A DNA stretch of 39,358 bases from an uncultured delta proteobacterium (GTDB taxonomy: Bacteria; Myxococcota_A; Polyangia; Polyangiales; Ga0077539), in contig CAIMWA010000213.1 in NCBI GenBank assembly GCA_903845045.1, positions 1-39,358 on the forward strand, in the 5' to 3' direction. A program made the translations under genes and the position numbers. Positions 26,820 through 35,769 of this stretch are shown in pieces (the first letter of the stretch is position 1; the number at the start of each line of letters is the position of its first letter). The notes under the pieces were generated by a model, which had not been told where the DNA came from, searched no databases, and saw only the letters and a program-made list of their open reading frames with translations.

Positions 26820-27680
26820 ATGCGACCCGTGCTCTCCGACCTCATCGCCCTGCTGGGCCTCGAGCGCCTCGATCGCGACCTGTTCCGCGGCCTCAGCCAG
26901 GACCCGGGCTGGGGAGCCATCTTCGGCGGTCAGGTGCTCGGCCAGGCGCTCTCGGCCGCCGTGCAGACCGCGGACCCGAACCGCGCCGTGCACTCGTTGC
27001 ACGGGTACTTCCTGCGCGCCGGCGACCTCGACAAGCCGATCATCTACAGCGTCGATCGGCTGCGCGACGGCAAGAGCTTTTCGGCGCGGCGCGTGGTCGC
27101 GGTGCAGGAGGGCGAGGCGATCTTCAGCCTGGCGGCGTCGTTCCAGGTCGACGAGGTCGGCATCGAGCACCAGGACGCGATGCCCGACGTCCCCGATCCG
27201 GACACGCTGCTCTCCGAGCGCGACCTGGGGTTGTCCATCGCCGACCGGCTTCCGGAGCCGCTGCGCACCATGGCGACGGCGGAGCGTCCCATCGAGATCC
27301 GCCCCGTCGCACCGCGCGATCCGTTGAACCGCGACCCCGGCGAGCCCCGGCGCCGGTTCTGGCTGCGCGCCATCGACGCCCTGCCCGACGACGCCTCGCT
27401 GCACCGCTACGTGCTGGCCTATGCGTCGGACTTCTCCATGGCCGGCGCGGCCCTCGATCCGCACGGGCTGAGCCTCGTGATGGGCGATGCGCAGCTCGCG
27501 TCGCTCGACCACGCGATGTGGTTCCACCGTCCGTTTCGCGTCGACGAGTGGCTTCTGCACGACGTGGAGAGCCCGTCGGCGTCGGGGGCGCGCGGCCTGG
27601 TGCGCGGGAGGTTCTTCGATCGCCAGGGCCGCCTCGTCGCGAGCACGGCGCAGGAGGCGCTCATCCGACGGAGGCGGTGA
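26820..27680 (+). CDS. tesB: Acyl-CoA thioesterase II
   Basis: 286 aa, the usual TesB length, with two hotdog domains. Recognisable motifs are FRGLSQDPGWGAIFGGQVLGQAL, VHSLHGYFLRAGD, SFSARRVVAVQEGEAIFSLAASFQ, YASDFSMAGAAL (candidate catalytic Asp), MWFHRPFRVDEWLL and the C-terminal ASTAQEALIR (candidate catalytic Gln). It hydrolyses acyl-CoA to free acid and CoA in the cytoplasm. A GAGG lies about 8 nt before the ATG. Confidence 0.88.
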   Translation: MRPVLSDLIALLGLERLDRDLFRGLSQDPGWGAIFGGQVLGQALSAAVQTADPNRAVHSLHGYFLRAGDLDKPIIYSVDRLRDGKSFSARRVVAVQEGEAIFSLAASFQVDEVGIEHQDAMPDVPDPDTLLSERDLGLSIADRLPEPLRTMATAERPIEIRPVAPRDPLNRDPGEPRRRFWLRAIDALPDDASLHRYVLAYASDFSMAGAALDPHGLSLVMGDAQLASLDHAMWFHRPFRVDEWLLHDVESPSASGARGLVRGRFFDRQGRLVASTAQEALIRRRR

Positions 27681-27762
27681 GCCCGTGGGAGCGTCGGCAC
27701 GGCGGGTTTGCGCCCGGCCGAGCCGCCGACGGGTCCGGGGACGGCGCAATCGATGTCCGGAT

Positions 27763-27789
27763 TGTGCCATGTCGAGGGTATCTGGCACA
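27763..27789. repeat. Inverted repeat TGTGCCA/TGGCACA
   Basis: TGTGCCA (27763-27769) and TGGCACA (27783-27789) are perfect inverted arms around 13 nt. A third TGGCACA copy lies at 27836-27842. All are in the 183-bp gap between tesB and the small lipoprotein gene, so they could be a hairpin or a repeated operator site. The function is unproven. Confidence 0.4.
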
Positions 27790-27863
27790 TCGGTGCTCAC
27801 CCACGAAAAAGCTTCGCAGCGTGGCGTACTTGCGATGGCACAGTGATCGCAGGGAGACCTTCC

Positions 27864-28364
27864 ATGCGAACTCACCTCACGCTGGGCCTGCTGATCTTCG
27901 TTGCCGGTTGTGCCACGGACCCGGTGCTCGGAACCTCGACCGGTGCCCTTCAATGGGATGACGCCGACACGCTGAGCGTCATCGCGCAGACCCAGGGCGT
28001 GCCGGGGCCCGCGTCGATGGGGCCCGACAGCACCCGCGATGCGACCCGCTATGACTTCGCCGACGGCCGTCTCGTTCGATCGAACTGTGGCGTCGAGCGC
28101 GTCCATCTCGGGACGGCGCAGGACACTGCGGACCTCCGCGCAGCGCTGCACGGGCTGCAGATCGTCGAGATCCCCTGCGAGGGCAACGACGGCACGGACG
28201 TGGTCGCAACGGTCCTCCGCGGCGCCGAGGACCCCGGTCCCGCCTATCCGGTCGGGGGCCAGAGCTGCACCCAGGGCGGTGATCCCACGCGGCCGGTCCC
28301 GATGATCTCCGCGGCTTCGTGGGGGCCCGTGCAGGCGGTGATCCAGCGCATCGCGACGCGCTGA
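27864..28364 (+). CDS. Hypothetical lipoprotein
   Basis: 166 aa. The ATG at 27864 has AGGGAG 7 nt upstream. Lipobox signal HLTLGLLIFVAGC. The mature domain has two cysteine pairs in reach of each other (RSNCGVERV, VEIPCEGNDG, GGQSCTQGG) and a beta-rich composition; it resembles no family that can be named. It converges on the DoxX gene, with 25 bp between them. Confidence 0.62.
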   Translation: MRTHLTLGLLIFVAGCATDPVLGTSTGALQWDDADTLSVIAQTQGVPGPASMGPDSTRDATRYDFADGRLVRSNCGVERVHLGTAQDTADLRAALHGLQIVEIPCEGNDGTDVVATVLRGAEDPGPAYPVGGQSCTQGGDPTRPVPMISAASWGPVQAVIQRIATR

Positions 28365-28389
28365 GCGAGCCACGTCGCGACGCCGACCG

Positions 28390-28827
28390 CTATGCGGCAG
28401 AACGCCGGAACACGCGTGCATCCAGCGAGAACCTTCCCGGCCCCGCGAGCATCAGCAGCGCGGCCGTCACGAGGTACCCGAGCGCGGGCTCGAAAGACGG
28501 ACCGCCGTGTGCCACGAAGGGATCGCCGTGCCCGACGTGCTTGCGAACCGCGACGAGCATGGTGCACGCGATGCCGAAGGCGGCAATCGGTGTCAGCAGT
28601 CCTACGACGAGGCCGAGTCCGCCGAAGAATTCAGATACCGCGGCGAGGGCTTGAAGGAGTCCCGGCGGAGCGTCGCCGCCGCGATCCATCCAATGCATCG
28701 GGTTCTGGATCTTCGCCCAACCGTGCTCCATGAGCGCGGACCCGGCGTAGATGCGGAGCAGGAGCAGCCCGACGGACGCGCGGGCGTTCGCGGGGGCCGG
28801 AAAGATTCGCTGGGTCCACGACGTCAT
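28390..28827 (-). CDS. DoxX family membrane protein
   Basis: 145 aa from the ATG at 28827 (a GTG at 28863 would add 12 residues). The DoxX layout is clear: SVGLLLLRIYAGSALMEHGWAKI in helix 1, LLQALAAVSEFFGGLGLVVGLLTPIAAFGIACTMLVAV in helices 2-3, then FEPALGYLVTAALLMLAGPGRFSLD at the end. DoxX-type proteins are small four-helix inner membrane proteins of varied role. It ends in TAG; the frame then stays open for more than 50 codons without homology, so here TAG is a real stop. Confidence 0.82.
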   Translation of the reverse strand: MTSWTQRIFPAPANARASVGLLLLRIYAGSALMEHGWAKIQNPMHWMDRGGDAPPGLLQALAAVSEFFGGLGLVVGLLTPIAAFGIACTMLVAVRKHVGHGDPFVAHGGPSFEPALGYLVTAALLMLAGPGRFSLDARVFRRSAA

Positions 28828-28968
28828 CGGGGCGAGTGTGGCGCGGAACGACGGCGCGGTCACGACGCCGCGCGAACGCCGCGCCCGCTGCTCCGAAGCA
28901 GCTCCGCATTGCGCTCAACGCGCCGGGTTTGCGTGCGACGACGCACATCGATGATACGCTGCGCACCG

Positions 28969-30582
28969 ATGGGATCGCTCCTCCGACGCGCCGTGCTCAC
29001 CGTGTCCGCGGGCGTGCTCGCGGCAGGCTGCGCGGCGGACGGCGGCAGCGTCGTGACGAGCACCAGCCGCAGCAGCAGCAGCTCCGACGGCGGCTCCGAT
29101 GGCGGCGTCGACGGTGGCTTCGTGGGTCGCAGCGACGCCGGCTCCACGACGCGGCGCGACGCCCCGGCGACCTCCGCTCCGACGGATGTGCCCCTTCCGA
29201 CGGGTTGCTCGACGACACCGGCGGTGGCGACGCGCGCGGTCCCGGCATTTCCCGGAGCCGAGGGCTTCGGTGCAGTGGCGACGGGCGGCCGTGGCGGTCT
29301 CGTGTGCGTCGTCACGACGCTCGCCGCCGACGGTCCCGGCTCGTTCCAGGACTGCGCCCAGAGGGCGGAGCCGCGCACCATCGTGTTCCGCGTGAGCGGC
29401 GTCATCGAAGGTCCGGTGAACCTCATTCACGGCAACGTCACCATCGCCGGGCAGACGTCGCCCGGCGGCGTCGTCGTGCACGGCGGGCTCTATTGCGACA
29501 ACGTCTACGACCCCAACGACTGCCGCAACGTGATCCTTCGTCACATGCGGTTTCGCAACAGCGGCGACGACGACGTGCGCATCGGCGGCTCGGACCGGGT
29601 GATCCTCGACCATCTCTCGTTCGGCGGCGCACACGACGAGAGCCTCGAGTGCTCGCGCTCGCAGAACGTCACGGTGCAGTATTCGATCATCGCCGAGCCC
29701 GCGGGCGAGCATTGGCACTACGGCGGCCTGCTCCTCAATTACTCCAAGGACCGCTTTCCCCTCGCGAACATCTCGATTCACCACAACGTGTGGAACGGCG
29801 TCGCGGGGCGGCTCCCGGAGATCTCCTGCGAAGAGAACCCGGACGGCCCCGGTACCTCGAATTGCGCGGGGCGGCGGCTCGTCCTCGACGTCACCAACAA
29901 CGTGATGTTCGACGCCCTCGACCCCGTCTATTACAACCGCTGCACCGGGACCAACGCGGGCAACGACTGCGCGCCCTCCGCGCAGGATTTCGTCCTCGAC
30001 CTGAATTTCGTGGGCAACGTGATGTTCCGGCGCACGAGCCTCGGCGCCGGTCCGATGTTCGCGCCGGACGTCGCGCGGAGCACGTCGAACCACGTCTTCT
30101 GGTCCGATGACCTCTTCTATCTCGGCGCCGGCGGCACGGCGGCGGCCCTCGCGCTCCCCTCGGTGGCGGCGCGCATGCCCACGCCGTCGGTGACGGTCTC
30201 GCCGGCGGCGGGCCTCGTCGCGGCGCTGCAACGCACGGCCGGAGCGCTTCCGCACGACCCCATGGACGCGCGGCTGTCGGGCTCTCTCTCGGGCTCCGTG
30301 GACGCCCGCCCGCCGGCCTGGAGCGGCAACGCGGGCATCGACCGCGGCGACGCGCTGCACCTGTCGTTCACGACCCCGCCGGCGCCTCCGGCCGATACCG
30401 ACAACGACGGCATGCCGGATGTGTGGGAGCGCGCGCACGGCCTCGACCCGAGCTGCCCCGGCGCCGGCCTCGGGACCCTCGCGGCGCGTTCGAACAACGG
30501 TGTGCCAGGCTGCGCTCAAGGGTACAGCGACCTCGAGTGCTACCTGAACGAGCTTGCGGCGCAGCGCGCTGCGGGGATGTGA
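28969..30582 (+). CDS. Pectate lyase-like parallel beta-helix lipoprotein
   Basis: 537 aa from ATG 28969 (28951 possible). Lipobox VSAGVLAAGC and a Ser/Asp/Gly linker come first. The domain starts PAFPGAEGFGAVATGGRGG, a classic opening of secreted pectate-lyase-superfamily proteins. It continues with RTIVFRVSGVIEG, VTIAGQTSPGGVVVHGG, ILRHMRFRNSGDDDVRIGG, VILDHLSFGGAHDES and SIHHNVWNG, the stacked right-handed beta-helix coils. Near the C-terminus DTDNDGMPDVWERAHGLDP is a calcium-binding type 3 loop, and the protein ends in a Cys pair region. It is probably a surface polysaccharide lyase (PL1/PL9-like); the substrate is not certain. Confidence 0.82.
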   Translation: MGSLLRRAVLTVSAGVLAAGCAADGGSVVTSTSRSSSSSDGGSDGGVDGGFVGRSDAGSTTRRDAPATSAPTDVPLPTGCSTTPAVATRAVPAFPGAEGFGAVATGGRGGLVCVVTTLAADGPGSFQDCAQRAEPRTIVFRVSGVIEGPVNLIHGNVTIAGQTSPGGVVVHGGLYCDNVYDPNDCRNVILRHMRFRNSGDDDVRIGGSDRVILDHLSFGGAHDESLECSRSQNVTVQYSIIAEPAGEHWHYGGLLLNYSKDRFPLANISIHHNVWNGVAGRLPEISCEENPDGPGTSNCAGRRLVLDVTNNVMFDALDPVYYNRCTGTNAGNDCAPSAQDFVLDLNFVGNVMFRRTSLGAGPMFAPDVARSTSNHVFWSDDLFYLGAGGTAAALALPSVAARMPTPSVTVSPAAGLVAALQRTAGALPHDPMDARLSGSLSGSVDARPPAWSGNAGIDRGDALHLSFTTPPAPPADTDNDGMPDVWERAHGLDPSCPGAGLGTLAARSNNGVPGCAQGYSDLECYLNELAAQRAAGM

Positions 30583-30603
30583 GCCGCCACGCCGGCTTGG
30601 CTC

Positions 30604-31089
30604 CTACGATCTCCCGCGCTCTTCGAGCGTCGCCCGCAGCACCGGTAGCACGGCGAAGTCCTTGGGGCGTCCGGCGATCTCCTTGGCCCGAATCAATCGT
30701 CGCAGCTCGAGAGACCGAATCATCATCCCGTCGATCTCGAGCACGAAGGTGTCTTCGAAGACGGTGTCATAGGTGGCATCGGTCTCGATCGTTCCGAGGG
30801 AATCGAGTACGCCGAGGCGAGTCTCCAGCAGCGCGTGGCCCGGTCCCATCAGGTGCGAAGCGTTCGGCCGGATGCGGCGCGCGTCGGTTCGGAACACGGC
30901 GTCGATGGCCGTCAGCGCCGCGACGAGGCGCTCGACGTTTTCGGGCGTTCGCCGATGGAGGATGTCGAGGTCGAAGGTCGTGACCGGCGCCCCGTTCAGC
31001 ACCGCGGCCACGCCACCGACCACGATGAATTCCACGCCGTGCCCGACGAGGACGCGCAGCAGCTCAACGAGCGGAATTTCGGCGGGCAT
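30604..31089 (-). CDS. Nucleotidyltransferase-fold protein (AbiEii/DUF6036-like)
   Basis: 161 aa. The N-terminal half has VEFIVVGGVAAVLNGAPVTTFDLDILHRRTPENVERL, the GG...T.DLD signature of MNT/AbiEii-type nucleotidyltransferases. The C-terminal SLELRRLIRAKEIAGRPKDFAVLPVL is the usual helical part of this group. Its start overlaps the upstream 58-aa gene by 26 nt, so the two are coupled. Such pairs can be toxin-antitoxin-like modules, but the partner is not an AbiEi homolog. It ends in TAG. Confidence 0.75.
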   Translation of the reverse strand: MPAEIPLVELLRVLVGHGVEFIVVGGVAAVLNGAPVTTFDLDILHRRTPENVERLVAALTAIDAVFRTDARRIRPNASHLMGPGHALLETRLGVLDSLGTIETDATYDTVFEDTFVLEIDGMMIRSLELRRLIRAKEIAGRPKDFAVLPVLRATLEERGRS

Positions 31090-31240
31090 CGCGGACCTTC
31101 ACGGCGAAATCGATGTGCCCCTGGAGCACGCGCAAGCGTTCCAGCGGCGAGAGCGCGAGGGTCCAACGAATGAGCGTCAGATCGACGCCGTCGGCGTTGA
31201 CCAAGGGGAGCGGTGCGGGAGGATCGAGCCCGTCGTGCAT
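31064..31240 (-). CDS. Small partner protein of nucleotidyltransferase
   Basis: 58 aa from ATG 31240 (a GTG one codon earlier is also possible). The sequence LPLVNADGVDLTLIRWTLAL-SPLERLRVLQGHIDFAVKVRDAR is coherent, with an amphipathic helix at the end. It overlaps the nucleotidyltransferase start by 26 nt in another frame. The tight coupling suggests the products act together, perhaps as substrate-binding subunit or antitoxin; I recognise no named family. Confidence 0.6.
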   Translation of the reverse strand: MHDGLDPPAPLPLVNADGVDLTLIRWTLALSPLERLRVLQGHIDFAVKVRDARRNSAR

Positions 31241-31361
31241 CACGGCCAAGCCTAACGGCCGCGGCCGCGCGTCGCCAGTGCATCCGTCTCCGTGGATCGT
31301 GCGCCCGCGACGCCTCGCTGCGACGGACCGCACGCCGCGCAGGCTGATACCCTCCGTCGCC

Positions 31362-33185
31362 ATGCGACGACTCGCGCTCCCGATGACCCTCGTCCTGGGC
31401 TGTGCTGCGAGCGGAGGCGTTGCGACGGTGCCCACGCGCGATGCCTCGACGGACACCGGCCCGCGCCGCGACGTCGTCACCGCGACGGACCACGTCGTCG
31501 CCGATGCCGCGCGCGATGCAACGACGCCGACGGACGTTCCCGTCGCCGACGATGCGCCCGCCGACGACGCCGGGACCTTCGACGCCGGAGCGCCGCGCGA
31601 CGTTCCCGTCGTCGACGTACCGCCGGCGGACGTGGGGAGCCCGGTCAGCGTCGACGTTCCGCCCATCGTGCTCGGCGACGTGTGGCTCCCGGAGCGCGAC
31701 GCGGGGAGCAGCACGCCGCACGACACAGCCACGGTGGCGACCGGTGCGCCCGCGGACAGCGCCACGCACTTCGGCGGCGCCGTCGACGGCACGCGCGCTC
31801 CGACCCTCGTCTACCCCGAAGCAGGCACCATCCTCCCGCCGAACCTCGCGGGCTTCGAGGTGCATTTCATCCCTGCGGCGGGCACCGACCTCTTCGAGGT
31901 GGCCTTCGCGGGCGACCGCGGCACCGTGCGTCTCTACACGAGGTGCGTGGCCGTCGGCGGCGGCTGCGTCGCCTCCTTCGACGAGGCCACCTACGCAGAG
32001 ATCGCGCGGGTCTCGCAGCCCGGCGAGGCGCTGACGCTCACCGTTCGCGCGACGGCCATGGCGGGTGGCGGCGTGGGGGGCTCGGCGTCGCGCTCCCTCG
32101 GCATGACCAACGCGAACGTTCGCGGCGGCATCTACTACTGGGCGGCGGCGAGCGGAACGGTGCTTCGCTACGAGTGGGGCCGCACCGGCGCGCGCGCCGA
32201 GCCGTACCTCCAGGGCGGCATCTTCGACTGCGTCGGGTGCCACACGCTCTCGCGCGACGGCAGCCGCATGATCGCCGGCCGCGGCATCCCGGGACCGTCC
32301 GTGGCGCAGGTGCTCGACGTGGCCTCGCGCGGCGCGACTTCGGCGGGCGTCGGGTCGAACTTCGCGACGTTCTCGCCGGACGCGCGGTGGCTGCTCACGT
32401 CCGACGGAGCGCGTCTCACGCTGCGCGACGGGGTCACCGCGGCGGAGGTTCCGGGGCTTCCCGGGGCGCAGAACGGGAGCATGCCCGACTGGTCGCGGAA
32501 CGGGCGCACGGTGGTGTTCTCGCGGCCGCGCACGGTGATCCCGTTCTTCGGCTCGCCGGGCCACAACGCCCCGGCGGACCTCCTCACCATGACCTGGAAC
32601 GGCAGCGCGTTCGCGGCGCCGGCGCCCTTCGTCACGGCGGCGTCGAACACCGAGAACGATTACTACCCCGCGTTTTCCCCGGACGACGCTTGGGTGGTCT
32701 TCAACCGCTCGAGCGCGGGCTCGGACAACGCCATCGACGCGCACCTCTGGCTCGCGCGCGCCGATCGCAGCACGGGTCCGCAGCGCCTCGTCGCCGCCGA
32801 TGGACCGGGGGACCTCGGCAACTCGTGGCCCAAGTGGGTGCCGTACCTGCAGCTCTACCAGGGCGAGCCGCTGCTCTGGGTGACCTTCTCGAGCCGCCGC
32901 GACTACGGCCTGCGACTGCGTCAGCAGAGCACCGCCGCCGACATGCGCACGGTGCAGCTCTGGATGGCGGCGATCCGTCCCACGCACGCTACGGGCGGCG
33001 CAGACCCCAGCGCCCCGGCGTTCTGGCTGCCGTTCCAGGACCTGCGCTCGGGCAACCACATCGCGCAATGGGCCGAGCAGGTGCAGCGACAGACGTGCCG
33101 CGTCGACTCGGACTGCGCGCCCGGCGAGCGGTGCCTGCCCGCGCAGAACGCGACGCTGCTCACGTACTCGTGCGTGGCTCCGTAG
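31362..33185 (+). CDS. Beta-propeller lipoprotein with one c-type heme motif
   Basis: 607 aa. Signal and lipobox RRLALPMTLVLGC, then an Asp/Ala/Val/Pro-rich linker to about residue 145. The folded part opens with PTLVYPEAGTILPPNLAGFEVHF and carries a single CVGCH heme-attachment motif (GGIFDCVGCHTLSRDG). TolB/WD40-like propeller strands follow (FATFSPDARWLLTSDG, MPDWSRNGRTVVFSRP, YYPAFSPDDAWVVFNRSS). The C-terminus has a C...CAPGERC module. It is 23 bp upstream of puuD and probably co-transcribed, so it may be a surface electron carrier or partner of the urate oxidase. It ends in TAG. Confidence 0.72.
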   Translation: MRRLALPMTLVLGCAASGGVATVPTRDASTDTGPRRDVVTATDHVVADAARDATTPTDVPVADDAPADDAGTFDAGAPRDVPVVDVPPADVGSPVSVDVPPIVLGDVWLPERDAGSSTPHDTATVATGAPADSATHFGGAVDGTRAPTLVYPEAGTILPPNLAGFEVHFIPAAGTDLFEVAFAGDRGTVRLYTRCVAVGGGCVASFDEATYAEIARVSQPGEALTLTVRATAMAGGGVGGSASRSLGMTNANVRGGIYYWAAASGTVLRYEWGRTGARAEPYLQGGIFDCVGCHTLSRDGSRMIAGRGIPGPSVAQVLDVASRGATSAGVGSNFATFSPDARWLLTSDGARLTLRDGVTAAEVPGLPGAQNGSMPDWSRNGRTVVFSRPRTVIPFFGSPGHNAPADLLTMTWNGSAFAAPAPFVTAASNTENDYYPAFSPDDAWVVFNRSSAGSDNAIDAHLWLARADRSTGPQRLVAADGPGDLGNSWPKWVPYLQLYQGEPLLWVTFSSRRDYGLRLRQQSTAADMRTVQLWMAAIRPTHATGGADPSAPAFWLPFQDLRSGNHIAQWAEQVQRQTCRVDSDCAPGERCLPAQNATLLTYSCVAP

Positions 33186-33208
33186 CCCGGAGCGGATAGA
33201 TTCGGCCG

Positions 33209-34402
33209 ATGGCTTCGCTGCACGAACTGCTGCACCTCGTCGCGCGCTGGGTGCACCTCATCGCCGGCATCATGTGGATCGGCAACTCGATGCTGTTCAA
33301 CTGGCTCGATCGCAACCTCGAGCCGGTGCCCGAGCGGCCGGGCGCCGTCGGCGAGAACTGGATGATCCACAGCGGCGGCTTCTACCAGGTGGTGAAGCTC
33401 ATTCCGGCGCCCGGGGCCCTGCCGAAGACGCTGCACTGGTTCAAGTGGCAGAACGGCATCACGTGGCTCTCGGGCATTGCGCTGCTCGGGCTCGTCTACC
33501 ATCTCGGCGGCGCCGCGATCATGGTCGACGCGCAGGTCGCGGCGATCACCGGCGGTCGCGCCATCGGCATCGGCATGGGCGCCATCGTCGCGTCGTGGGT
33601 GCTCTACGACGTGATCTGGCGCTCGCCGCTGGGCAAGCACCCGACGCTAGCGACGCTGGCCTCGGCGCTCGAGGTGTTCCTGCTGTCGGTGCTGCTGTTT
33701 CACTCCCTGAGCGGGCGCGCGGCGTACATGCACGTGGGCGTGATGATCGGCACCATCATGACCGGCAACGTCTGGTTCGTGATCATGCCCGCGCAGCGCG
33801 AGCTCGTGGCCGCTACGTCGGAGTGGCGCAAGCAGCGCCCGGAGCGCGGCTACCAGGCCAAGCAGCGCTCGGTGCACAACAACTACCTGACGTTCCCGCT
33901 GCTGTTCATCATGATCAGCAACCACTTTCCGACGACCTTCGGCAACGCCCACGACGCCGCCGTGCTGCTGGTGCTGGCGGCCGGGAGCATGGGCATCCGG
34001 CACCTGATGAACATCCGGTTCACGTACCCCGGATGGCTGACCTGGGCCCTCGCGCTCTTCGGCGCGACGTGCGTCGCGATGCTCGTCTTCTTCGCGCATC
34101 CCGCGGGCTTCTCGCCGGCGCGCGGACCGTCCATCGCGGGGCACGTCGGGTGGAGCGACGTGGAGCCCATCGTCGCGCGGCGCTGCGTTCCATGCCACGC
34201 GCGGCACCCCACGAACCCCGCGGTGACGACGGCGCCCAACGGCGTGACCTTCGAGGAGCGGGACACCGTGTACCGCTGGCGCGAGCGCATCCGCTTGCGC
34301 GTGGTGGAGCTGCGCAACATGCCCCTCGGCAACGCCACGGGCATCACCGACGACGAGCGCGCGCGCATCGGCGCGTGGATCGACCAGGGAGCGAGAGACT
34401 GA
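33209..34402 (+). CDS. puuD: Membrane urate oxidase (cytochrome c-type, PuuD)
   Basis: 397 aa. An N-terminal polytopic urate hydroxylase domain (DUF989/PuuD) has about eight hydrophobic segments and many His residues: ARWVHLIAGIMWIGNSMLFNWLDRNLEP, WKWQNGI-like FKWQNGITWLSG, HNNYLTFPLLFIMISNHFP. A C-terminal cytochrome c-like domain follows with CVPCH (RRCVPCHARHP) and a candidate Met ligand in RNMPLGN. PuuD oxidises urate to 5-hydroxyisourate and passes electrons through the heme domain to the respiratory chain instead of making H2O2. Position at the head of the allantoin genes confirms the role. Its stop overlaps the allantoinase ATG. Confidence 0.9.
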   Translation: MASLHELLHLVARWVHLIAGIMWIGNSMLFNWLDRNLEPVPERPGAVGENWMIHSGGFYQVVKLIPAPGALPKTLHWFKWQNGITWLSGIALLGLVYHLGGAAIMVDAQVAAITGGRAIGIGMGAIVASWVLYDVIWRSPLGKHPTLATLASALEVFLLSVLLFHSLSGRAAYMHVGVMIGTIMTGNVWFVIMPAQRELVAATSEWRKQRPERGYQAKQRSVHNNYLTFPLLFIMISNHFPTTFGNAHDAAVLLVLAAGSMGIRHLMNIRFTYPGWLTWALALFGATCVAMLVFFAHPAGFSPARGPSIAGHVGWSDVEPIVARRCVPCHARHPTNPAVTTAPNGVTFEERDTVYRWRERIRLRVVELRNMPLGNATGITDDERARIGAWIDQGARD

Positions 34403-35769
34403 TGACGGCGGAGCGGATCTTTCGTGCGCGGCGGGTGCTGACTCCGTCGGGCGAACGGGCGGCCTCGGTGCACGTGCGCGACGGGCGCATCGCGCGGGTC
34501 GCGGCCTACGACGACGTTCCAGCCGGGGCGCCGGTGATCGAGGTGCGCGACGGCGTGCTGATGCCTGGCGCCGTCGACACGCACGTGCACGTGAACGAGC
34601 CCGGGCGCACCGAGTGGGAGGGCTTCGCGAGCGCGACGCGCGCTGCAGCCGCAGGAGGCATGACGACGGTGGTCGACATGCCGCTGAACAGCCTTCCGCC
34701 GGTGACGAGCGAGCGCGCCGTGGACGTGAAGGCCGAGGCCCTCGAGGGGCAGTGCCGCGTCGACGTCGGTCTGTGGGGCGGTGCCGTGCCCGACAATACC
34801 GCGGGCGACGCGGCCGCGCTGCGCACCGTGTTGAAGCGCGGGGCGCTGGGCTTCAAGTGCTTTCTCGCGCCGTCCGGCGTCGACGAGTTTCCGTGCCTCG
34901 ACGAGGGGCGCGTGCGCGCGGCGCTGCGGGCGCTGCATGGCACCGGCGCGGTGTTCATGGTGCACGCAGAGCTTCCAGGACCCCTCGACGCGCAGGCCGC
35001 GGCGATGGCGGCGGAGCAGCCCGCGCCGGATCCGCGGGCCTACGACACCTGGCTTCGCGCGCGCCCCGCGGCCGCCGAGGACGAGGCCGTGGAGATGCTC
35101 TACCGCGCGTGCCGCGACACGGGCACGCCGGTGCATGTGGTCCATCTGTCGTCGGCGGGGGCGCTGCGCACGCTCGAGAAGGCGCGCGACGAAGGCGTGC
35201 CGCTGAGCGCCGAGACGGCGCCGCACTACCTGCACTTCACCGCCGAGCGCGTTCCGCCCGGGGCCACCTGGTACAAGTGCGCACCGCCGATTCGTGGTGC
35301 CGCGAACCGCGAGGCGCTGTGGCGGGGCCTCGAAGACGGGCTCATCCGCATGGTCGTGTCGGACCACTCGCCGTGCACGCCGGACCTGAAGTCCCTGGCG
35401 ACGGGCGATTTCATGACGGCCTGGGGCGGCATCGCGGGCCTGCAGTTCAGCCTCGCTGCCGTGTGGACCGAGGCGCGCGCACGCGGTCTCGCGCTCGAGC
35501 GAGTGGCGCGTTGGATGTGCGCGGCGCCGGCGGAGCACGCGGGCCTCGGGGGTCGCAAGGGCGCCATCGCCGAGGGCTGCGACGCCGACCTCGTGGTGTT
35601 CGACCCCGACGCGTCGTTCACCGTGACCGCGCCCTTCGTGCACCACCGCAACAAGCTCACGCCGTACGAGGGAGAGACGTTGTTCGGCGCCGTGCGGGCG
35701 ACGTACCTTCGCGGCGAACCCGTGGACGGCGAGGGCGCCGCGCACGGACGATGGATCCCCCGCCGATGA
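34402..35769 (+). CDS. allB: Allantoinase
   Basis: 455 aa. The ATG overlaps the puuD stop (TGATG). Amidohydrolase metal-binding motifs are all present: DTHVHVNEPGRTEWEGF, FKCFLAPSG (the Lys expected to be carbamylated), VHAE, HLSSAGAL and SDHSPC. It hydrolyses S-allantoin to allantoate. Length and C-terminal strand (LFGAVRATYLRGEPV) are standard. Its TGA overlaps the next ATG (ATGA). Confidence 0.92.
   Translation: MTAERIFRARRVLTPSGERAASVHVRDGRIARVAAYDDVPAGAPVIEVRDGVLMPGAVDTHVHVNEPGRTEWEGFASATRAAAAGGMTTVVDMPLNSLPPVTSERAVDVKAEALEGQCRVDVGLWGGAVPDNTAGDAAALRTVLKRGALGFKCFLAPSGVDEFPCLDEGRVRAALRALHGTGAVFMVHAELPGPLDAQAAAMAAEQPAPDPRAYDTWLRARPAAAEDEAVEMLYRACRDTGTPVHVVHLSSAGALRTLEKARDEGVPLSAETAPHYLHFTAERVPPGATWYKCAPPIRGAANREALWRGLEDGLIRMVVSDHSPCTPDLKSLATGDFMTAWGGIAGLQFSLAAVWTEARARGLALERVARWMCAAPAEHAGLGGRKGAIAEGCDADLVVFDPDASFTVTAPFVHHRNKLTPYEGETLFGAVRATYLRGEPVDGEGAAHGRWIPRR

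Noticed and set aside
27836..27851. A sigma-54-type promoter (TGGCAC-N5-TCGCA)
   Set aside because: The match and spacing are good, but transcription would start about 2 nt before the ATG at 27864 and would exclude the evident AGGGAG ribosome site, so it is probably coincidence.
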